Source of the DNA: Burkholderiales bacterium
GTDB lineage: Bacteria; Pseudomonadota; Gammaproteobacteria; Burkholderiales; Casimicrobiaceae
Direction: 5' to 3'
Length of the DNA stretch: 40,714 nucleotides
Assembly: GCA_017880805.1 (NCBI GenBank)
Contig: JADGRP010000247.1
Location: 1 to 40,714 of the forward strand
This document shows, piece by piece, positions 34,485-40,714 of this stretch. The position numbers and the translations under genes are program-made. Under the pieces are notes generated by a model. That model searched no databases. It was given only the letters and a program-made list of their open reading frames with translations, and was not told the origin of the DNA. How positions within the stretch are numbered: the stretch's first letter is position 1; each line of letters starts with the position of its first letter.

Positions 34485-35069
34485 CTATGGCGCAGGGAGC
34501 GCCTTCGTCAGACTGGCGTTGGTGATGCCCTTGTCGGCCAGCGTCAGCGTTCCGCTCGCGTTCACGTCCTTTAGGAAGTTCGCCGCCGTCACCAACTGCG
34601 CCAGTTGTGCATTCACGAGACCCAGGTCCGCGAGGGTCACCACCCGGTTCTGGTTCACGTCACCGGCCAGGAACGCGACCCGAATCGATCCGCCCCCGCC
34701 GGTGCCACCATCGGCCGAGGCCACGTTCGTGAGAGACATCGTCACGTATTGCTGGTTGGCGACGCCGGTAAGCGGCACGATCACGTCGTTACCGCTGAAC
34801 GTCAGCACGCCGGGCGTCGCAACACCTTCCGTGATCGTCGCAGTGGCGCTTGCAATCGCCTTGTCGAACGTCAACACGATCGCCTGCGCCGGGCCGCTCC
34901 GCGGTTCGGTCGTCGGATTGTGAACGTCCGCCAGCGGCAGCGGCAGGTCGAACGTGCCGGCGCCGCCATGCAGTTTGCGCGAAACAGCGCTCTGGAGCAC
35001 AGGTGGGGGGCCGCGTGTCGTAGTGATGCGCCCGATGCTGCATTTCAGCATATCGGGCCCGGGATCCAC
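34485..35069 (-). CDS. Dockerin-like repeat protein, probably a C-terminal fragment
   Basis: The 194-residue frame ends with two type I dockerin-like calcium loops: GDVNQNRVVTLADLG and KDVNASGTLTLADKG, each with D-x-N-x-x...D at positions 1, 3, 5 and 12. Before these lies SAVSRKLHGGAGTFDLPLPL and a beta-rich TFDKAIASATATITEG segment, a module usually found at the end of large secreted proteins. There is no signal peptide, and the start lies only 31 bases after the RND lipoprotein gene on the same strand. I infer a 5'-truncated remnant, though translation from the operon mRNA remains possible. No cohesin gene is in the window. Confidence 0.55.
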   Translation of the reverse strand: MDPGPDMLKCSIGRITTTRGPPPVLQSAVSRKLHGGAGTFDLPLPLADVHNPTTEPRSGPAQAIVLTFDKAIASATATITEGVATPGVLTFSGNDVIVPLTGVANQQYVTMSLTNVASADGGTGGGGSIRVAFLAGDVNQNRVVTLADLGLVNAQLAQLVTAANFLKDVNASGTLTLADKGITNASLTKALPAP

Positions 35070-35100
35070 CAGCTAGTGCGCGTCGGACGAGGCTCGCTGC

Positions 35101-36567
35101 TCACAGCGCTGCCGCGTTCCATCCTCCGCCGAGCGCTTGGATCAACGCGACGCTGGCGGTGAGGCGCCGGCCGAGGATCGCGAGCGCTGTGCGTTCGTTG
35201 GACAATGCGGTGGCCTGAACGATGACCACGGCCAGATAATTGGCCGTCCCGGCGCGGTATTGATTCAGGGTGATGGTCAGTGATTCGCGCGCTGCCTTGA
35301 CGGCTTCGTCCTGCACCACGGCTTCCTGCTCGAGAATGCGCAGTGCTGCGAGATTGTCTTCGACCTCCTGGAATCCGCCGAGCACGGTCTGACGATAGTT
35401 CGCGACGTTTTCGTCATAGGTCGCGATCGCCTGGTCTGTTTGCGCACGGCGCAACCCGGCGTCGAATAGTGTCTGCGCCAGATCCGAACCGAGCGACCAG
35501 TAGCGACTGGGAAGCGAGAACAACTTCGACAGTACCGAACTCTGGAAGCCACCGGTCGCCGACAGCGTCAACGACGGAAAGAACGCCGCCTGCGCAACGC
35601 CGATCTGGGCGTTGGCCGCCGCCGCACGGCGCTCCGCGGCCGCGATGTCCGGACGACGCTCGAGCAACTCGGATGGGAGGCTCGGCGGTATCGGCGGAAA
35701 CTCGGTCGGCACGATTTCGGCGGCGACCGAAAAGTCCGCGGGCGCCTTGCCGAGAAGAACCGCGATCGCGTGCTCGAGCTGCGCGCGCTGGACTCCGGCG
35801 TCGATGGCCTGGGCTTGGGTGGATTTGAGTTGCGTTTCGGCTTGAGCGACGTCGGCGCGCGCAGCGACGCCAACTGCGTACTGGTTGCGCGTCAACTGCA
35901 GAGATCGCTGATAAGCATCGACCGTGTCGTTGAGCAGGCGGATTTGCGCGTCCTGCACGCGCAGCAAGAAATAATCTTCGGCGAGTTGCGCCTGCGCGAC
36001 GAGCTTTGCCGATTCGACATCCGCGACGCTTGCCTGAGCCGTAGCCTCACCCGCTTCGATAGTTCGCCTGATGCGGCCCCACAGGTCGACCTCCCAGCTC
36101 ACGTCCAGCGAGACGTTGTAGTTGTTGCGAACGCCTCCTCCCTGACTGCTGATGGTGCCGGTGTTAGCGACGATTGCGCTCCCGCTGCGGCTGCTGCTTC
36201 GCGTCGCGCTGGCGGTCGCGCTGACCAGCGGAAACAATGCGGCGCGTGCAGCCTGAGTCAATGCCCGCGCCTCACGCACGCGCGCTTCGGCGGCCTTGAT
36301 CGTCTGATTGCTGACCTCGACCTGCGCCACCAGCGCATCGAGTTTCGGGTCGTTGAAAACTTCCCACCAGTTGCCGCGCGGCTCCTGGTCTCGCGGCACG
36401 GCCTGCTTGAACGGAGCCGCCTCCTTGTACGCCGAAGGGGCTTCCGCGGCTGGTCGGACATAGTTCGGACCGACCGCGCATCCGAACAACGCGAACGCCG
36501 CGCAGACAACCCACGCTGCGTGACTTCTCCGCATCGCGCTCGCCTGCTTCGCGTTTGTGCTTGTCAT
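35101..36567 (-). CDS. RND efflux outer-membrane lipoprotein (OprM/NodT family)
   Basis: This 488-residue protein is an outer-membrane factor for drug efflux. A signal peptide ends in a lipobox (FALFGC, Cys at about residue 30), followed by AVGPNYVRPAAEAPSAYKE, a common opening of NodT-type proteins. Two long helical repeats and the family segments WWEVFNDPKLDALVAQ, LDVSWEVDLWGRIRRTIEAG and LPSELLERRPDIAAAERR form the trimeric channel. It follows mdtC-like at 6 bases, so it closes the efflux operon. The substrate is unknown. Confidence 0.92.
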   Translation of the reverse strand: MTSTNAKQASAMRRSHAAWVVCAAFALFGCAVGPNYVRPAAEAPSAYKEAAPFKQAVPRDQEPRGNWWEVFNDPKLDALVAQVEVSNQTIKAAEARVREARALTQAARAALFPLVSATASATRSSSRSGSAIVANTGTISSQGGGVRNNYNVSLDVSWEVDLWGRIRRTIEAGEATAQASVADVESAKLVAQAQLAEDYFLLRVQDAQIRLLNDTVDAYQRSLQLTRNQYAVGVAARADVAQAETQLKSTQAQAIDAGVQRAQLEHAIAVLLGKAPADFSVAAEIVPTEFPPIPPSLPSELLERRPDIAAAERRAAAANAQIGVAQAAFFPSLTLSATGGFQSSVLSKLFSLPSRYWSLGSDLAQTLFDAGLRRAQTDQAIATYDENVANYRQTVLGGFQEVEDNLAALRILEQEAVVQDEAVKAARESLTITLNQYRAGTANYLAVVIVQATALSNERTALAILGRRLTASVALIQALGGGWNAAAL

Positions 36568-36573
36568 TCCGCT

Positions 36574-39500
36574 TTAGTCCCCGGTTTCGGCCGCCGCGTT
36601 CAGCATCGGGCGCCGCCCTTGGTGCAGGCGACGTGTCCACAGGCTGAACCGGTCGAGATACAGGTACACGACCGGAGTTGTGAAAAGCGTCAGCATCTGG
36701 CTGACGATGAGACCGCCGACGATGGAGATGCCGAGAGGCTGGCGGAATTCCGCGCCGTCCCCGGTGCCGAGCGCGAGCGGCACCGCGGCCAGGAGCGCAG
36801 CCATCGTGGTCATCATGATTGGACGGAAGCGCAAGAGGCAGGCCTCGAATATCGCGTCACGCGAGTTCTTGTTGCGGTTGCGCTCGGCGTCGAGCGCAAA
36901 GTCGATCATCATGATCGCATTCTTTTTCACGATGCCGATGAGGAGGATGACGCCGATAAGAGCGATGACGCTGAATTCCTTTTGAAACAGCAACAGGGCA
37001 AGCAATGCACCGACGCCCGCGGACGGAAGCGTCGACAGGATCGTAATCGGATGCACGTAGCTTTCGTACAGAATCCCCAGGACGATGTAGACGGTGAGCA
37101 GTGCGGCAAGGATAAGCCAGGGTTGGCTGCTGAGCGAATCCTGGAACGCCCTCGCCGTGCCCTGGAAGCTGCCGCGTATCGTCGCCGGGACGCCGATCCG
37201 CGCGAGCGCGTCCTCGATCGCCACCGTTGCCTGTCCGAGCGACGTGCCATCCGGGAGATTGAACGAAATGGTCGATGCCACGAATTGCGACTGGTGATTC
37301 ACGCCGAGCGAGGTGTTGGTGGGGGCGTAATGCGCGAACGCGGAGAGTGGAACGGACGCTCCCCTGGAGGTGCTCACGTACACGTGATCGAGGGAGTCGG
37401 GGGACTGCCAGTATTCCGGCGCAGCCTCCATCACCACGTGATACTGGTTGAGCGCGGAGTATATGGTCGAAACCTGCCGCTGGCCGAACGCGTCGTTCAG
37501 CGTGGTGTCGATCAGCTGCGGCGAGACGCCCAGACGCGTCGCCAGGTCGCGATCGATGACCAACGATGTCTGCAGGCCCTTGTCCTGTTGATCGGTGTTG
37601 ACGTCCACCAGTTGCGGCAGGTTGCTCATCGCCGCGCGTATGCGCGGCTCCCAGGTGCGCAACTCGGCCAGATCGTCCGCCTGCAAGGTGTACTGATACG
37701 TCGCGTTGGCCGCCCGGCCGCCGACACGGATGTCCTGCACCGGGTTGAGGAAGAGGTTGGCGCCGGGCTCGTTGGCGAGCTTGACCCGCAGGCGCGAGAT
37801 GATCTTGTCGGCGGAGTCCTTGCGCTCGGCCAGGGGCTTCAGCTGAACGAACATCATCCCCGTATTTCGCTGCGCGCCGCCGGTGAACGCGACCACATTT
37901 TCCACCGCCGCGTCGGCGCGGACGATGGAGACGAAGCTCGCCAGCTTCGGCTGCATCGCCTGGAAAGATATGCTCTGGTCCGCCTGGATGAATCCTATGA
38001 GTCGGCCGGTGTCCTGCGTGGGGAAAAATCCCTTGGGGATGATGACGTACAAGTAGACATTCAGGCACACGACCGCCAGAAGAATCGCGACCATGACCAG
38101 CCCGTGGTCGAGCGCCCAGGTAAGACTTCGTTCGTACCCGCGATGCATCGCGTCGAATGCGCGCTCGCTCCAGGCGTGCAAGCGCCCATGGCGCTGCCCC
38201 TTTTCCGAGCGCAACAGACGCGAACACATCATCGGCGTCATGGTCAGCGAGAGCACGAGCGAAATCAGGATCGCCACCGACAGTGTCACCGCGAACTCGC
38301 GGAAATAGCGGCCGACGATGCCTCCCATCAGCAGGATGGGAATGAAGACCGCAATCAGCGACATGCTCATCGACAACACCGTGAAGCCGACCTCGCGCGC
38401 ACCCTGCAGCGACGCCTTCATCGGCGGCATTCCTTCCTCGATGTGACGCGATACGTTTTCAAGCACGACGATGGCGTCATCGACCACGAACCCGGTGGCG
38501 ATCGTCAGCGCCATCAGCGAGAGATTGTTGAGACTGAAGCCGAACAGGTACATGGCGCCAAACGTTGCGATCAACGACACCGGCACGGCGACGCTCGGAA
38601 TCAGCGTCGCCCGCCAGTTGCGCAGGAACAGGAAGACGACCAGGACGACCAGGCAGACGGCGACGATGAGCGTCCGCTCGACATCGCGCAACGACGCACG
38701 GATGGTCGTCGTTCGCTCCATCATCACGTCGACTTTGATCGCGCTTGGAATCGACGCGCGGAGCTGCGGCAGCATCTCGGTGACGGCGTCGACGGTTTCG
38801 ATGATGTTGGCGTTTGGCTGGCGGCTGATGATGATCAGTACCGAAGGCTTTCCATTGGAGGAGCCCGCGTTGCGAAGATCCTGTACCGAGTCCACGACAG
38901 TACCGAGGTCGGTAAGCTTCACCGCCGAGCCATTGCGGTAGGCGATGATCAACGGCATATATTCGACCGCTTTCTTGGCCTGGTCGTTGGCGTAAATCTG
39001 CCAGTGATGATCGCCTTCCTCCAGCGACCCTTTCGGGCGGTTCGCGTTGGTGGCGGCCAGAACCGTCCGCACATTTTCGAACGAGATGCCGTACTTGTTG
39101 AGCGTCTGCGGGTCCAACTCGACCCGCACCGCCGGCAGGGAGCTGCCTCCGACCTGCACCTGTCCCACACCCTGCAATTGCGACAGCTTCTGGGCAATGA
39201 TGGTGGAGCCCGCATCGTACATTTGGCCCTGCGTCATCGTATCCGACGTGAGCGCCAGGATCATGATCGGGGCGTCGGCGGGGTTGACCTTGCGATAGGT
39301 TGGGTTGCTGGGAAGTCCGGTCGGCAGGAGGCTCCGCGCCGCGTTCAGCGCCGCCTGCACGTCGCGTGCGGCGCCGTCGATGTCACGGTTGAGCTCGAAC
39401 TGCAGCGTGACCCGCGACGAGCCCAACGAGCTGTTCGACGTCATCTCCGTCACGCCCGCGATGCGGCCGAGCGAGCGCTCGAGCGGCGTGGCAACCGTTG

Positions 39501-39738
39501 CGGCCATGGTTTCCGGGCTCGCGCCCGGCAGCGAAGCGGACACCGAAATCGTCGGAAAGTCGACCTGAGGCAGCGGTGCGACCGGCAACAGGCGAAAAGC
39601 GGCGGCACCGGCCAGCGCGAGCCCGATCGTGAGCAGCGTCGTCGCCACCGGACGATCGATGAACGGCGCCGACAGATTGACCTGGAGCGACGACGCGTTG
39701 CGCGCCTTCAGGTCGTCGTCGGGCACCGGGTCAGACAT
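36574..39738 (-). CDS. RND efflux pump permease, MdtC-like
   Basis: This 1054-residue RND pump is of the HAE1 family and most like MdtC. It opens with [20 protein letters not shown] and [20 protein letters not shown]. The proton-relay transmembrane segment has [20 protein letters not shown] with the paired Asp residues. Other family stretches are [19 protein letters not shown] and, late, [20 protein letters not shown]. The ATG at 39738 begins [10 protein letters not shown] and lies one base after the mdtB-like stop; the frame extends upstream into that gene. It works as a heteromultimer with the mdtB-like partner in known systems. Confidence 0.92.
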   Translation of the reverse strand: MSDPVPDDDLKARNASSLQVNLSAPFIDRPVATTLLTIGLALAGAAAFRLLPVAPLPQVDFPTISVSASLPGASPETMAATVATPLERSLGRIAGVTEMTSNSSLGSSRVTLQFELNRDIDGAARDVQAALNAARSLLPTGLPSNPTYRKVNPADAPIMILALTSDTMTQGQMYDAGSTIIAQKLSQLQGVGQVQVGGSSLPAVRVELDPQTLNKYGISFENVRTVLAATNANRPKGSLEEGDHHWQIYANDQAKKAVEYMPLIIAYRNGSAVKLTDLGTVVDSVQDLRNAGSSNGKPSVLIIISRQPNANIIETVDAVTEMLPQLRASIPSAIKVDVMMERTTTIRASLRDVERTLIVAVCLVVLVVFLFLRNWRATLIPSVAVPVSLIATFGAMYLFGFSLNNLSLMALTIATGFVVDDAIVVLENVSRHIEEGMPPMKASLQGAREVGFTVLSMSMSLIAVFIPILLMGGIVGRYFREFAVTLSVAILISLVLSLTMTPMMCSRLLRSEKGQRHGRLHAWSERAFDAMHRGYERSLTWALDHGLVMVAILLAVVCLNVYLYVIIPKGFFPTQDTGRLIGFIQADQSISFQAMQPKLASFVSIVRADAAVENVVAFTGGAQRNTGMMFVQLKPLAERKDSADKIISRLRVKLANEPGANLFLNPVQDIRVGGRAANATYQYTLQADDLAELRTWEPRIRAAMSNLPQLVDVNTDQQDKGLQTSLVIDRDLATRLGVSPQLIDTTLNDAFGQRQVSTIYSALNQYHVVMEAAPEYWQSPDSLDHVYVSTSRGASVPLSAFAHYAPTNTSLGVNHQSQFVASTISFNLPDGTSLGQATVAIEDALARIGVPATIRGSFQGTARAFQDSLSSQPWLILAALLTVYIVLGILYESYVHPITILSTLPSAGVGALLALLLFQKEFSVIALIGVILLIGIVKKNAIMMIDFALDAERNRNKNSRDAIFEACLLRFRPIMMTTMAALLAAVPLALGTGDGAEFRQPLGISIVGGLIVSQMLTLFTTPVVYLYLDRFSLWTRRLHQGRRPMLNAAAETGD

Positions 39739-39739
39739 G

Positions 39740-40714
39740 CTAATCGCCTGCGGCTGGCGCGGGCTTCGCTTCTTGCCTGCGCTTGCGGCGGTCCGCGAAC
39801 CTGTGCGCCAGACCGTCAAAGGCGAGATAGATCACGGGCGTCGTGAACAAGGTCAGCATCTGGCTGACGATCAAGCCTCCGACCATGGTGATGCCGAGCG
39901 GATGACGCAGCTCGGAGCCCACACCCCAGCCGACCATCAGCGGCAGCGCGGCGAGCAGCGCCGCCATGGTCGTCATCATGATCGGACGGAAGCGCAGCAG
40001 GCACGCCTGGAAAATCGCCTCGCGCGGCGGCTTGCCTTCCTTGCGCTCGGCATCGAGCGCGAAGTCGATCATCATGATCGCGTTCTTTTTCACGATGCCG
40101 ATAAGCAGCACGATGCCGATGATCGCGATCACGCCGAGGTCCTGGCCGAAGATCATCAGCGCCAGAAGCGCTCCGACGCCGGCCGAGGGGAGCGTGGAGA
40201 GAATCGTGATCGGGTGGATGAAGCTCTCGTAGAGCACTCCGAGCACGATGTACATGGTGACGATGGCGGCGAGGATGAGCCACAGCTCGTTGGCGAGCGA
40301 GCCGCGAAACGCCGCCGCGGCGCCCTGGAACTGGATTTGCGCGCTCGCGGGCAGGCCGATTTCGGCTTGCGTCTTCTGGATGGCCTTCACCGCGTCGCCA
40401 AGCGAAGCGCCCGGCGCCAGATTGAACGAGATGGTCGCCGCCGGGAACTGGCCGATGTGGTTGACGACCAGCGGCGATGCGCGCTCGCTGATGCGCGCGA
40501 TGGCCGTCAGCGGAACTTGCATCGACGCCTGCGTGCTCGCGCCCGACGAGCTTGCCGATGACGTGGTCCCCGCTCCGGGTGCCGCCAGTGCCGCGGACGC
40601 GTTACCGCCGGTGGTCGGCACGGATGGGCTCGCCGTAGGAGAGCCGGAATTGGTCGCGGGAACGTAGATCTGGGCCAGCGCCTCGGGCCCCAACTGAAAT
40701 TCCGGCTTTACTTC
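39740..40714 (-). CDS. RND efflux pump permease, MdtB-like, C-terminal part (cut by window edge)
   Basis: About 325 codons of the C-terminal end of an RND pump are visible, with the frame still open at base 40714. It contains [60 protein letters not shown] and the final [20 protein letters not shown], all standard for the family. It sits directly before mdtC-like, so it is mdtB-like by position and similarity. A Ser/Thr/Ala/Gly-rich insert of about 44 residues (40523-40654) lies in a periplasmic loop after AQIYVPA. The adaptor mdtA would be beyond the window. Confidence 0.87.
   Translation of the reverse strand, partial: EVKPEFQLGPEALAQIYVPATNSGSPTASPSVPTTGGNASAALAAPGAGTTSSASSSGASTQASMQVPLTAIARISERASPLVVNHIGQFPAATISFNLAPGASLGDAVKAIQKTQAEIGLPASAQIQFQGAAAAFRGSLANELWLILAAIVTMYIVLGVLYESFIHPITILSTLPSAGVGALLALMIFGQDLGVIAIIGIVLLIGIVKKNAIMMIDFALDAERKEGKPPREAIFQACLLRFRPIMMTTMAALLAALPLMVGWGVGSELRHPLGITMVGGLIVSQMLTLFTTPVIYLAFDGLAHRFADRRKRRQEAKPAPAAGD

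Noticed and set aside
35770..39846. A very long plus-strand open frame (1358 codons) opposite the efflux genes
   Set aside because: Its product is Arg/His/Asp-rich with no recognisable domain. It is antisense to two clear RND efflux genes; high-GC coding DNA often leaves such frames open.
1..40714. Mobile element or genomic island boundary
   Set aside because: No transposase, integrase, tRNA or flanking direct repeats were seen; base composition looks even across the oxalate genes.

Overview
The window is GC-rich, gene-dense chromosomal DNA from a proteobacterium, most likely a betaproteobacterium of the Burkholderiales type. The evidence is the block greB, zapB-like gene, zapA, 6S RNA, EVE-domain gene; GreB and MnmC proteins of the proteobacterial kind; and frequent ATGA overlaps with GTG and TTG starts. 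Both ends cut through genes: btuB on the left and an mdtB-like RND pump gene on the right. I see no rRNA, tRNA, CRISPR array, transposase or integrase.

Left part (1-6761): a cobalamin uptake locus with btuB and btuF on the plus strand, convergent with btuC-btuD on the minus strand. Next comes a gap holding REP-like hairpins, then greB, a small coiled-coil zapB-like gene, zapA, 6S RNA, an EVE-domain protein, a TauE-type exporter and a secreted protein of unknown function.

Centre (6783-26661): the main system is an oxalate and formate utilisation island built as two divergent transcription units. The minus-strand unit, in transcription order, is oxlT-like antiporter, a truncated ThDP-enzyme remnant, oxc, frc, an ADP-forming acyl-CoA ligase and matB. 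The plus-strand unit is a PanE-family reductase (candidate oxalyl-CoA reductase), a GntR/FCD regulator, a two-subunit NAD-dependent formate dehydrogenase and a TRAP transporter. A glycerate kinase gene converges on the end of the TRAP genes. Together they suggest this scheme: oxalate enters, is activated by CoA transfer, and is then either decarboxylated to formyl-CoA and formate (oxidised to CO2 with NADH formation) or reduced to glyoxylate for assimilation through glycerate. A near-palindrome in the divergent promoter region is a plausible operator for the GntR protein.

Right part (26751-40714): an alpha/beta-hydrolase-like exported protein, a Sua5/TsaC threonylcarbamoyl-AMP synthase, metK, a pirin, mnmC, an HExxH protein paired with a TonB-like membrane protein, a short dockerin-like fragment, and an MdtBC-type RND efflux operon (outer-membrane lipoprotein, mdtC-like, partial mdtB-like).

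The most interesting items are the combined dissimilatory and assimilatory oxalate island, its PanE-family gene, its two acyl-CoA ligases, the ThDP-enzyme remnant, and the predicted operator. The individual enzyme families are known. What is open is how this particular combination is wired.
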